Made by a program: the position numbers and the translations under genes
Shown: positions 51,701 through 59,257 of the stretch, piece by piece
Layout: every line of letters begins with the position of its first letter
Numbering within the stretch: the first letter of the stretch is position 1
The notes under the pieces: generated by a model
What the model was told of the DNA's origin: nothing
Seen by the model: the letters and a program-made list of their open reading frames with translations, nothing else
Database searches by the model: none
Assembly (NCBI RefSeq): GCF_016865425.1
Contig: NZ_AP023355.1
Location: 2,974,198-3,038,197 of the forward strand
Direction of reading: 5' to 3'
Source of the DNA: Actinocatenispora thailandica
GTDB lineage: Bacteria > Actinomycetota > Actinomycetes > Mycobacteriales > Micromonosporaceae
Length of the DNA stretch: 64,000 nucleotides

Positions 51701-51790
51701 CTGCCCCGCAACCCGACCGGCAAGATCCAGAAGTTCCTGCTGCGCGAGCGGGCCCGCGCGCTGCGCCCGGACCGGGACGGTGCCCGGTGA
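48764..51790 (+). CDS. EPSP-synthase-fold domain fused to acyl-CoA ligase (AnsJ-AnsK / PlmJK-like)
   Basis: The 1008-residue protein has two domains. Residues 1-430 have the EPSP-synthase fold (PNSKYHAHRALILASL; QRRPVAPLL; LKESDR 340-345; NDHR 383-386). K22, R119, D314, E342, R345 and R386 match catalytic or PEP-binding sites of E. coli AroA, but S23 is Tyr, N94 is Ser, R100 is Tyr and K411 is Ile. Residues 455-1000 are an ANL ligase: LLFTSGTSGEPKAAL, GAWGTTETC, FFRTGDLG, GRVKDVINRGGEKV and Lys in NPTGKIQK. In ansatrienin and phoslactomycin pathways such proteins act early in conversion of shikimate to cyclohexanecarboxyl-CoA. GTG start behind GGGAGG. Confidence 0.88.
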   Translation: MHLSVAGTSEPLTGEVVVPNSKYHAHRALILASLAPGTSTVRGLSDAHHVHYTVELLRALGVRVEIGGDTFVVHGGGYHPVRETVTAGSSGTTLYFMIGLASLADAPVTVTGQKYFQRRPVAPLLRALTQMGVSLSSADGCPPIQVQPKRPTGGRVRIPGTLSQWISGLVLLAPFATGRTVIEVEGELNERTYLRLTVDMMRRFGLAVDVADDWRTFTIEPNQQAVPATVTLPPDIGSAAFGLAAAAIHPSDVLFHGMTSTAAADTDHPEADLLSIVDRMGLTLDYDAAAGAVRVRHDGAPLNATEVDCRDLPDMLPVLSTMATFARGTTVLRNVGHARLKESDRASAMLQLNRMGGRLELAEATLRVHGVPGLTGASMSSFNDHRVLMSLAVAASRAAGRSSLTYPNAYRISYPQFLTAMNGIGIEMSVADGSGTGRPRRSRSRKAPASAEVPISEWVQRWATERPHATAVVDVRPGAMHTHSWQELMEQADRVATLLLDLGVERGDRVAFQLPNWFEFVVIALATLRIGAVCCPLMPIFREREMAFALRRSRAKVLFVPDTFRGRDHRQEVAALLGAGMSGSVDDAAPGAGTGLDALTDVIVVPASDANADRLRLPEGGSAAWHSYPELLRDVTIDVTRLGAQRPGADATAQLLFTSGTSGEPKAALMRGRSLTTAALMEVRHLGLGPDDCVYIPSPLAHQTGFLYGMWLAFVLGAPQVIQGQWSSSRALRAMRDHRVSFVQAATPFLADLVKGVEDGDRAPESLRVFVATGAAVPRGLAERATRILGTTVCGAWGTTETCLGTLAAPGDEPAKTWGTDGRALDGITIRIVDDEGRQLPAGVEGNFELKSPTFFEGYLDHPEWTADAFTGDGFFRTGDLGIIDESGYIRITGRVKDVINRGGEKVPVSEIEQLLYQHPSVAEAAIVAMPDPRLGERACAFVVLAPHADLDFGAMQKYLNTHQVAKTYWPERLELVDELPRNPTGKIQKFLLRERARALRPDRDGAR

Positions 51791-51831
51791 CGCCGCCCAC
51801 CAGCCAGCCCCCTGCGACGAGGAGTACGACC

Positions 51832-53022
51832 GTGACCCAGAACGAACTCCCGACCACCACCGGTGTCGTGGACGAGACCGAGTTCGCCGCGCTCAAGGCC
51901 GAGGTGGCCGACTACGTGGCCGGGCCGGCCGAGCGGTGGGCGCAGCGCATCGAACGCGACGCCGAGGTGCCGGACGCGGTGTTCGCCGAACTGCGGGACC
52001 GCGGCTACCTGTCGCTTGCGGCGCCGGTCGAGTACGGCGGGCGCGGGGTGCCGTTCTCCCGGTACCTGGAGCTGATGGAGCTGTTCTCCATGTCGCACGC
52101 CTCGATCCGGATGATCGTGCACGTGGTGAACGGCATCTGGCGGGCGATCGACCAGTTCGCCACCGACGAGCAGCGCAAGCGGTTCGTGTTGCCGGTGATC
52201 GCCGGGGAGAAGCGGGCCGCGTTCACGCTGACCGAGCCGACCGCCGGTACCGGCGCCGACCTGCGGTGCAGCGTGACGCGGGAGGGCGACACGTACTTCC
52301 TGTCCGGGGAGAAGCACCTGATCACGTTCGGGGTGAACTGCGACTGGTGGCTGCTGTTCGCCCGACTGGCCGGGACCACCGGCAAGGACGGCACGGTCGC
52401 GCTGATGGTCGACCGCGACGCCGCGGGTGTCACGGTCGAGGAGATGGCCGAGACGATGGGGGTGCGGGGCACCGACCACGCGCACCTGACGTTCGACCGT
52501 ACCCCGGTGCCGGTGGGCAACCGGCTCGGCGAGGAGGGTCGCGGGCTGGAGGTCGCGCTCGGCGGGTTCCTGCAGCCGAGCCGGATCTCGGTGGCGATGA
52601 GCTGCGTGGGGCTGGCCCGGCGGGCGCACGAGCTGGCCATGGCGCACGCGCTGCGGCGGGAGACCTTCGGCAAGAAGCTCGCGCAACGGCAGGCGATCAG
52701 CTTCGCGATCGCCGAGAACGCCGCCGACATCGAGGCGGCCCGCGCGCTGACCCTGCACGCCGCGCGGGAGTGGGAGGCCGGCAGCCCGCAGTCGGCCGTA
52801 CTGTCCTCGGCGTCGAAGCTGACCGCGGTCGACATGCTCACCCGGGTCACCGACCGGGCGTTGCAGATCCACGGCGGCATCGGTTACTGGTCGACCAGCC
52901 CGATCGAACGCGTGTACCGGGATGCCCGGGCGCAGCGGTTCGAGGAGGGCACCAACGAGATCCAGAAGACCGTCATCGCGCGCGAGGTGCTGCGCGAGTT
53001 CGCGGAGGGGAGCGCGGAATGA
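51832..53022 (+). CDS. Acyl-CoA dehydrogenase (AnsL/PlmL-like)
   Basis: The 396-residue flavoprotein has the family motifs 'FTLTEPTAGTGADL', 'GEKHLITFGVNCDWWLLF', 'GLARRAHELAMAHALRRETFGKKL' with FAD-binding residues, and 'QIHGGIGYWSTSPIERVYRDAR'. The catalytic Glu is expected in FEEGTNEIQK. As second gene of the operon it should oxidise or dehydrogenate a ring-carboxyl-CoA intermediate. It starts with GTG behind GAGGAG, 41 bases after the ligase stop; an earlier GTG at 51787 overlaps that stop and is less likely. Confidence 0.88.
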   Translation: MTQNELPTTTGVVDETEFAALKAEVADYVAGPAERWAQRIERDAEVPDAVFAELRDRGYLSLAAPVEYGGRGVPFSRYLELMELFSMSHASIRMIVHVVNGIWRAIDQFATDEQRKRFVLPVIAGEKRAAFTLTEPTAGTGADLRCSVTREGDTYFLSGEKHLITFGVNCDWWLLFARLAGTTGKDGTVALMVDRDAAGVTVEEMAETMGVRGTDHAHLTFDRTPVPVGNRLGEEGRGLEVALGGFLQPSRISVAMSCVGLARRAHELAMAHALRRETFGKKLAQRQAISFAIAENAADIEAARALTLHAAREWEAGSPQSAVLSSASKLTAVDMLTRVTDRALQIHGGIGYWSTSPIERVYRDARAQRFEEGTNEIQKTVIAREVLREFAEGSAE

Positions 53023-53095
53023 GCGCGTCTGCGCGAGTGAACCGGGAAGGCCACGGGTGGTGTCTCGCCGGCCTCGTGGTGCGAGAGGAGCGCCG

Positions 53096-53968
53096 ATGAA
53101 CCAGCGTCCGGGGGCGTACTCGCGGCCCAGCGAGTTCGCCGACACCGTCACCGTCATCACCGGAGCCTCGCGGGGCATCGGCCGGTCGCTCGCGCTGTCG
53201 CTGGCCGCGGCCGGCGGTACCGTGGTGATCAACTACAAGCGCAACACCGAGGCGGCGGAGAAGACGCTCGCCGAGGTGGAGGGGTTGGGCGGCCGCGGGA
53301 TCACCGTCGCCGCCGACGTGGAGGAGCCGGACGACATCGACCGGCTGTTCGACGTGGTGCAGAGCACCTACGGCACGATCCACCACTTCGTGTCGAACGC
53401 GGCGGCCAGCTCGTTCAAGCCGATCATGGAGCTGAAGGCGCACCACCTGGACCGGTCGTACGCGATGAACGTCCGGGCACTGGTGCTCGGCGCGCAGCGG
53501 GCGGTGCCGCTGATGACCGGCGGCGGTCGGATCGTCACCCTCTCCAGCTACGGCTCGATCCGGGCCTACCCCAGCTACGCCAACCTCGGTTCGGCGAAGG
53601 CCGCCATCGAGGCGTGGGTGCGCTACATGGCGGTCGAGTTCGCGCCGTACGGGATCAACGTCAACGCGGTCAACGGCGGCATCATCGAGTCCGACTCCTC
53701 GGCGTACTTCTACGACGTACCCGGGATGCCGCCGCTCGACGACGTGCTGCGGCTGGTGCCCAAGCGGCGGATGGGTTCGGTCCGGGAGGTCTCCGACGTG
53801 GTGCTGTTCCTGCTGTCGGAGGCGTCCGGCTACATCACCGGCCAGTCGATCGTGGTGGACGGCGGGCTGTCCACCATCGCGCCGCCGTTTCACGCCGACA
53901 CCACGCCGCCGCTGCGGCTGCCGGAGGTGCCGCCGGCCGCGCCGTCCCGCCGGCAGCACGATGGTTGA
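53096..53968 (+). CDS. chcA: SDR enoyl reductase, 1-cyclohexenylcarbonyl-CoA reductase (ChcA-like)
   Basis: The 290-residue SDR has TGASRGIG, the NAA(A) motif in FVSNAAASSF and an active site 'SSYGSIRAYPSYANLGSAK'. Tyr and Lys are separated by six residues, the enoyl-reductase form, not the usual Y-x3-K of ketoreductases. Segments such as 'NAAASSFKPIMELKAHHLDRS' and 'GYITGQSIVVDGGLS' agree with what I remember of Streptomyces collinus ChcA. ChcA reduces cyclohexenylcarbonyl-CoA intermediates with NADPH. GAGAGGAG precedes the ATG. The symbol is by similarity and context. Confidence 0.82.
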   Translation: MNQRPGAYSRPSEFADTVTVITGASRGIGRSLALSLAAAGGTVVINYKRNTEAAEKTLAEVEGLGGRGITVAADVEEPDDIDRLFDVVQSTYGTIHHFVSNAAASSFKPIMELKAHHLDRSYAMNVRALVLGAQRAVPLMTGGGRIVTLSSYGSIRAYPSYANLGSAKAAIEAWVRYMAVEFAPYGINVNAVNGGIIESDSSAYFYDVPGMPPLDDVLRLVPKRRMGSVREVSDVVLFLLSEASGYITGQSIVVDGGLSTIAPPFHADTTPPLRLPEVPPAAPSRRQHDG

Positions 53969-56249
53969 CCGACCGGCCGGGCTGCGCCGGGTGCTCAGCC
54001 CGGTGGCGCTCGGCGGCCTGGCGCTGCCGCACCGGGTGGTGATGGGCTCGATGCACCTGGGCATCGAGGACCGCGACGACGGTGGTGCCGCGCTCGCCGC
54101 GTTCTACGCCGCGCGGGCGGCCGGCGGTGCCGGGCTGATCGTCACCGGCGGGTCGGCGGTCAGCCGGGTCGGCGCCGGCGGGGTGCACTACAGCTTCGTC
54201 AACGAGCCCGCCGACGCGCCCCGGCTGGCCCGGGTCGCGGCGGCGGTACACACGGCCGGTGGGTTGATCGCGCTGCAGCTGTTCCACGCCGGCCGCTACG
54301 CCTTCGCCGCCTCGTTCGGGCTGCAGCCGGTGGCGCCGTCGGCGGTACCGAGCCGGTTCTCGCCCGATGAGCCGCGGGCGCTGACCGGCGCCGAGGTGGC
54401 GGCGACGATCGACGACTTCGGCCGTGCGGCGGCGACCGCGCGGCGGCTCGGATTCGACGCGGTGGAGTTGATGGGTTCGGAAGGCTACCTGCTCAACGAG
54501 TTCACCTCGCCGGTGACCAACCACCGCGACGACGAGTGGGGCGGCGACCCGGCGCGGCGCCGCGCCTTCCCGCTGGCCGTACTGGCCGCCGTCCGGGCCG
54601 CCGCCGGTACCGACTTTCCGGTGATCTACCGGCTCTCCGGCGCCGACCTGATGGACGGCGCACCGGACGAGGACGAGGTGCTGGCGCTGGCGACGGCGCT
54701 CGCCGGGGCCGGCGCCGCGGCGCTCAACGTCGGCATCGGCTGGCACGAGTCCCGGGTACCGACCGTGCAGGCGCTCGTGCCGCCCGGCACCTGGGCGCCG
54801 TACGCGGCGCGGATCCGGGCCGCGGTCGACGGCGTGGTGCCGGTGATCGCCTCGAACCGGATCAACCGGCTCGCCCAGGCCGAACAGCTGCTCGCCGACG
54901 GCGCCGCGGACCTGGTCAGCCTGGCCCGGCCGTTCCTCGCCGACCCGGAACTGATCGCGCGCTCGCGCGCCGGCCGGCCGGTCAACGTCTGCATCGGCTG
55001 CAACCAGGCCTGCATCGACCGTTCGCTCACCGACGAGGCGGTCTCCTGCATGGTCAACCCGTCCGCCGGCCACGAACAAGACCTGTTCGTCGCCGGCTCG
55101 GGCGCCCCCGGCAGCGCCGGCGCGAGTGCCGGCGGCCCCGCCCCTGCCGCCCCCGGCTCCGCCCCTGGCGCCCCCGGGCCCTCCGGCGCTGCCGGCTCCG
55201 GAGGGCCCGGCGCCACGGGCCGCCGCCGGTACGCGGTGATCGGCGCCGGGCCGGCAGGGCTCGCCGCGGCACGCGCCCTGGCGAGCGCCGGTGCGCGCGT
55301 CGTGCTGTACGAGGCGGGGGCGGCGCCGGGCGGGCAGTTCCGGCTGGCCAGGCTGGTGCCCGGCAAGGCGGACTACGGCGCCACGATCGAGTACTACGCC
55401 GCCGAACTCGCCGCGCTCGGCGTCGAGCTGCGACTCGGCCACCCGGTCGGCCCGGGCGACCGAGCCGAGCTGGCCGGCTGCGCCGGCATCGTGCTGGCGA
55501 CCGGTGTCGTGCCCCGGCCGGTCGAGCTGCCCGGCGCCGACGGCCCGAACGTCCTGACCTATCCGGAGGCGTTCGCCGCCGCCGACCGGCTCGGCGACCG
55601 GGTCGTCGTGGTCGGCGGCGGCGGCATCGCGGTCGACCTGGCGCACCTGCTCAGCCACGGGGCGACCGACGGCGACGAGCGGGATCGGTTCCGCGCCGAG
55701 CACGGCCTGGCCGAGCGGCCGGTCCCGGTGACCGGCGGCCGCCAGGTGACGCTGCTTCGCCGCGGCCCCCGGATCGGTGCCGGGATCGGGCGAACGACCC
55801 GCTGGACGCTGCTGGCCGCGCTGCGTCGCCGCGGCGTGCTGCTGCGCACCGGTGTGCGCTACGAGCGGATCACGCCGGAGGGCGTCGTACTGGCCGGCGG
55901 CGACGGGCCGGAGCTGGTCGGCGCCGACACCGTGGTGCTCGCCGCCGGGCAGGTACCGGCCGATGCGCTGCGGCCGATGCTCGCCGGGCTGGCCGTGCCG
56001 TACCGGGTGATCGGCGGTGCGGCGGACGGCGCGGTCGACGCCGTCACCGCCTTCGCCGCCGGCGCGGCGGCCCGCGAGCTCCTGCGCGACGCCGATCCGT
56101 CGCCACGCCCTGAGCACCCGCCGGGCCGCCGCACGGCGGCACCGCGACCTCGGGGCCGCGGCGGGGGCCGACGATGGCGCTGCCCGGTTCTCAGCGGTCG
56201 AGGAGTGCCGCGAGGGTCTTCGGTGCGACCGTCCGGTACGCCTCGGTGA
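53961..56249 (+). CDS. 2,4-dienoyl-CoA reductase-like flavoprotein (AnsM/PlmM-like)
   Basis: The 762-residue protein has an old-yellow-enzyme barrel (1-335) with the FadH catalytic Tyr (MGSEGYLLNEF, Y176) and His (GIGWHESR, H262). A 4Fe-4S site (C344, C347, C351, C363) and FAD/NAD domains (VIGAGPAGLAAARAL; VVVGGGGIAVDLA) follow. FadH enzymes reduce conjugated dienoyl-CoAs, as needed for the ring dienes of the pathway. A 43-residue Ala/Gly/Pro linker (378-420) is unusual. The ATG overlaps the ChcA-like gene by 8 bases. The last 45 residues are Arg/Pro-rich and run into the convergent gene by 59 bases. Confidence 0.87.
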   Translation: MVDRPAGLRRVLSPVALGGLALPHRVVMGSMHLGIEDRDDGGAALAAFYAARAAGGAGLIVTGGSAVSRVGAGGVHYSFVNEPADAPRLARVAAAVHTAGGLIALQLFHAGRYAFAASFGLQPVAPSAVPSRFSPDEPRALTGAEVAATIDDFGRAAATARRLGFDAVELMGSEGYLLNEFTSPVTNHRDDEWGGDPARRRAFPLAVLAAVRAAAGTDFPVIYRLSGADLMDGAPDEDEVLALATALAGAGAAALNVGIGWHESRVPTVQALVPPGTWAPYAARIRAAVDGVVPVIASNRINRLAQAEQLLADGAADLVSLARPFLADPELIARSRAGRPVNVCIGCNQACIDRSLTDEAVSCMVNPSAGHEQDLFVAGSGAPGSAGASAGGPAPAAPGSAPGAPGPSGAAGSGGPGATGRRRYAVIGAGPAGLAAARALASAGARVVLYEAGAAPGGQFRLARLVPGKADYGATIEYYAAELAALGVELRLGHPVGPGDRAELAGCAGIVLATGVVPRPVELPGADGPNVLTYPEAFAAADRLGDRVVVVGGGGIAVDLAHLLSHGATDGDERDRFRAEHGLAERPVPVTGGRQVTLLRRGPRIGAGIGRTTRWTLLAALRRRGVLLRTGVRYERITPEGVVLAGGDGPELVGADTVVLAAGQVPADALRPMLAGLAVPYRVIGGAADGAVDAVTAFAAGAAARELLRDADPSPRPEHPPGRRTAAPRPRGRGGGRRWRCPVLSGRGVPRGSSVRPSGTPR

Positions 56250-56547
56250 CGAGTTCGCGAACCTGCTCCCAGTCGGTGTCGACGTCGAGGTACACGCCGA
56301 GCCAGCCGCGGTGGCCGACGTAGGGCGGCCGGTAGAACCGGTCCGGTTCGGCGCCGATCAGCGCCTGCTGCTCGCCCTGCGGTGCCGCGCACCAGAACCC
56401 GAGCCGGTCGTCGTGATGGTGGTCGGCGTACATGACGAACAGCCGGCGGTCGCGAACGAACCAGCACGGCTCACCGTGGCTGACCCGTTCGGTGACTTCC
56501 GGCAGGTCCAGGCACGCCTGGCGCAGCCGGAGCAGCGGATCGCTCAT
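56191..56547 (-). CDS. MmcQ/YjbR family protein
   Basis: The 118-residue protein has the family pattern: 'LDLPEVTERVSHGEPCWFVRDRRLFVMY' at the start and 'RPPYVGHRGWLGVYLD' later. YjbR proteins are small and double-wing-like and their role is not established. CACACT ends six bases before the ATG, so it may be leaderless. Its 3' end overlaps the convergent flavoprotein gene by 59 bases. Confidence 0.8.
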   Translation of the reverse strand: MSDPLLRLRQACLDLPEVTERVSHGEPCWFVRDRRLFVMYADHHHDDRLGFWCAAPQGEQQALIGAEPDRFYRPPYVGHRGWLGVYLDVDTDWEQVRELVTEAYRTVAPKTLAALLDR

Positions 56548-56695
56548 CCGCCCAGTGTGCCGGCACCGCGGCAGGACCCGCACGGGTTCGCCGCGGGGGA
56601 GCGAGGCCTGCACGTCGGCTCACCCGGCCCACGCCAGCTGGACGGGGCCGGCCGGACCCGGCGCCGCGGTCGGATCCGGTCCGGCGGTGCGGAGG

Positions 56696-57760
56696 TCACA
56701 GGAACCGGCGGGCTCCCACGTACTCGTCGGCGTACCGGTGCTCGGCCACCTTGACGATCTCGACGGTGCTGATCTCGGTACTGGTGTTGTTGGGTGCGTC
56801 GATCTCGTACCCGTCGCCGAGGTACATCCCGACGTGGTGCACGTACCCGTTGTCGTGCGCGTAGAACAGCAGGTCGCCGGGCTGCAGGTCGGAGTCGGCG
56901 ACGGGGGTACCGGCCGCGTACTGGGCGTCGGCGTCCCGGGGGATCGTGACGCCGTGCACGTCGTACACGGTGTGGGTGAAGCCGGAGCAGTCGAAGCCCC
57001 AGGACGAGGTGCCGGCCCACACGTACGGCAGGCCGACGTACCGCTTGGCGGTGGCGACCAGGTCGGCGCCGGTGGGTGCCGGGATGTCGGCCGCCGTGTC
57101 GTACACCGCGGCGGCGGACTCGTCGAGGTACGCCGGGCCCCGGTCGGGGGTGGCGACCTCGATCGAGGAGCCGTCGTGGCCCAGGACGGGCAGCCGGGTG
57201 TCGAGCGCGACGTCCATGCTGCGGTGGGTCCGGGCGGCGTCGTCGTACAGCCCGGTGGTGGTCGCGGTGACCAGGGCGAACGGCTGCCCGGTGTACTGCC
57301 CGAACGCCGGGTCGGTGCTGATCTGCACGTCCGGGACCCAGCCCGGGTACCCGAGCGGGTTGCGTGGCGTCGGCTGGCCGTCGACCGCCACGTACGACCA
57401 GCCGTTCTTGTGGTCGAGGATGGTCACCTTGGTGCCGTACAGCGCCTGCGTCTCCAGCTCGCCGACGAGCCACAGCCGCTGGTCGATGGTGAGCCCGTCG
57501 GTCCAGGCGCGCAGGTCGACCGGGTTGCCGGTGGCGTCCGCGTCGACCTTGCGGTCCTTGTTCGGGTCGACCCAGAGCGTGGCCGCGGCGACGTCGACGT
57601 ACCCGACCGTCGCGGTCGCGTGCGAGCCGGCGGTGGCGGCCCGTGGTGTGCGGTCGACCGGTGCCGGGGCGGCGGCGGACGGTCCGGCGAGGGCGAGCGC
57701 GGCGAGCGTCGGCGCGACGGCGAGCACGGACAGCAGGCGGCGAAGTGGCGGTGTGCGCAC
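56696..57760 (-). CDS. Secreted NlpC/P60 endopeptidase with SH3-like domains
   Basis: The 354-residue protein has a signal peptide (LLSVLAVAPTLAALALAGPSAAA), two SH3-like regions (YVDVAAATLWVDPN; ALVTATTTGLYDD) and a C-terminal NlpC/P60 domain with catalytic Cys in FDCSGFTH, His in VHHVGMYLG and the third residue in 'IDAPN'. Relatives (YkfC/DPP VI) cleave gamma-D-Glu-diamino acid bonds of murein peptides. It starts at GTG behind GGAGGAG. Confidence 0.88.
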   Translation of the reverse strand: MRTPPLRRLLSVLAVAPTLAALALAGPSAAAPAPVDRTPRAATAGSHATATVGYVDVAAATLWVDPNKDRKVDADATGNPVDLRAWTDGLTIDQRLWLVGELETQALYGTKVTILDHKNGWSYVAVDGQPTPRNPLGYPGWVPDVQISTDPAFGQYTGQPFALVTATTTGLYDDAARTHRSMDVALDTRLPVLGHDGSSIEVATPDRGPAYLDESAAAVYDTAADIPAPTGADLVATAKRYVGLPYVWAGTSSWGFDCSGFTHTVYDVHGVTIPRDADAQYAAGTPVADSDLQPGDLLFYAHDNGYVHHVGMYLGDGYEIDAPNNTSTEISTVEIVKVAEHRYADEYVGARRFL

Positions 57761-57985
57761 GGCGACTCCTCCAGGGCACGACCGGGTCCGGGACACGACC
57801 GGGGCGCGGCCCAGCGACACGGGGCAGGACGGATTCATCTTTCAACCGACTACGGACAGAAGCAAGATTCCTTCGTCATCTGTTTCATCTGGTGGTACTC
57901 GATGAGGGACATGACGGACATGGCCGGGCGGGCCGATCCGTGGCCCAGCGGCCGGGCGCGGCCGATCATGGGATTCAATGCAGGA

Positions 57986-59074
57986 ATGGCATCGCGTCAG
58001 CCGACGGCCCGCCGGTACCGCAACCGGCCGCCGTCGAGGTTCCTGCGCCGGCTCACCGTCGGCATCGACATCGGCGGTACCAAGGTGGCCGGCGGCGTGG
58101 TCGACTCCGCCGGCCGGGTGCTGGACCGTACCCGCCGGGACACCCCGGGGTTGTCCAAGAGCCCGCGCGAGGTCGAGGAGACCATCGCCGACGTGGTGGA
58201 CGAGCTGACCGGCCGGCACGACGTCGCCGCGGTCGGTATCGGCGCGGCCGGTTTCGTCGACGCGACCGGGTCGTCCGTGCTGTTCGCGCCGCACCTGTCC
58301 TGGCGGCACGAGCCGCTGCGGGAGGCGCTGTCGTCCCGGCTGCGGCTGCCGGTCGTGGTGGAGAACGACGCGAACGCCGCCGCCTGGGCGGAGTGGCGGT
58401 TCGGCGCCGGCCAGGGCGAGGACCACCTGATCTGCATCACCCTGGGTACCGGCATCGGCGGCGGCATCGTGGTCGACGGGCTGGTGCAGCGCGGTCGGTA
58501 CGGGGTGGCCGGCGAGTTCGGGCACATGCAGGTGGTGCCCGGTGGGCACCGCTGCGAGTGCGGCAACCGGGGCTGCTGGGAGCAGTACGCGTCGGGCAAC
58601 GCGCTGGTCCGGGAGGCGCGCGAGCTGGCCACCGCGGAGTCGCCGGTGGCGCAGGCGCTGCTGGACCGGGCCGGCCGGGACGTCGCGGCGATCACCGGCC
58701 CGCTCGTCACCGAGGCGGCGATGGCCGGCGACCCGACCGCGATCGAGCTGTTCGACGAGATCGGGCACTGGCTCGGTGTGGGCATGGCGGGCCTCGCCTG
58801 CGCGCTGGACCCGGGCTGCTTCGTGATCGGCGGTGGCGTCTCGGACGCCGGCGACCTGCTGCTCAACCCCGCCCGGGAGGCGTACCGGCGGACCCTGTCC
58901 GGGCGCGGTTTCCGCCCGGAGGCGCGGATCGTCCGGGCCACCCTGGGCAACGAGGCGGGCCTGATCGGTGCCGCGGACCTGGCCCGGGAGGAGATCCGGC
59001 TGTTCGCCCGGGATCCGCGCCGGGCCAGCTACCGGCGTCGGCTGTTCTTCGCCGACGAACGCGACCGCGGCTGA
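57986..59074 (+). CDS. glk: ROK-family glucokinase
   Basis: The protein has about 362 residues. It shows the ATP motif 'VGIDIGGTKVAGGVVD', catalytic Asp in VENDANAAAWAEW, 'TLGTGIGGGIVVDG' and the ROK zinc motif C-x-C-G-x-x-G-C-x-E (CECGNRGCWEQ). It is the ATP-type glucokinase of actinomycetes, which in Streptomyces also mediates glucose repression. The start is uncertain: ATGs at 57902, 57968 and 57986 are in frame and none has a good ribosome site. Confidence 0.88.
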   Translation: MASRQPTARRYRNRPPSRFLRRLTVGIDIGGTKVAGGVVDSAGRVLDRTRRDTPGLSKSPREVEETIADVVDELTGRHDVAAVGIGAAGFVDATGSSVLFAPHLSWRHEPLREALSSRLRLPVVVENDANAAAWAEWRFGAGQGEDHLICITLGTGIGGGIVVDGLVQRGRYGVAGEFGHMQVVPGGHRCECGNRGCWEQYASGNALVREARELATAESPVAQALLDRAGRDVAAITGPLVTEAAMAGDPTAIELFDEIGHWLGVGMAGLACALDPGCFVIGGGVSDAGDLLLNPAREAYRRTLSGRGFRPEARIVRATLGNEAGLIGAADLAREEIRLFARDPRRASYRRRLFFADERDRG

Positions 59075-59257
59075 CCCCGCGGCGGGCCGGGGCCGGCGAG
59101 CGTTCGGTCCGCGGCCGGCGATCGTGCGGTCCGCGAGGGCGCCCGCGGCCGGCGGCTGGCGCCCGCCCCGGCTGGTCGCGGCGCCGGGGCTGTCGCGGAC
59201 GCCGGTAATCTGCCATGATCGCCTGGATCGTGTCCGTTGCACCGAAGGGGGCAACCG

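Noticed and set aside
53096-53968. Generic FabG-type ketoreductase
   Set aside because: The Y-x6-K spacing and operon partners fit an enoyl reductase of the ChcA type better.
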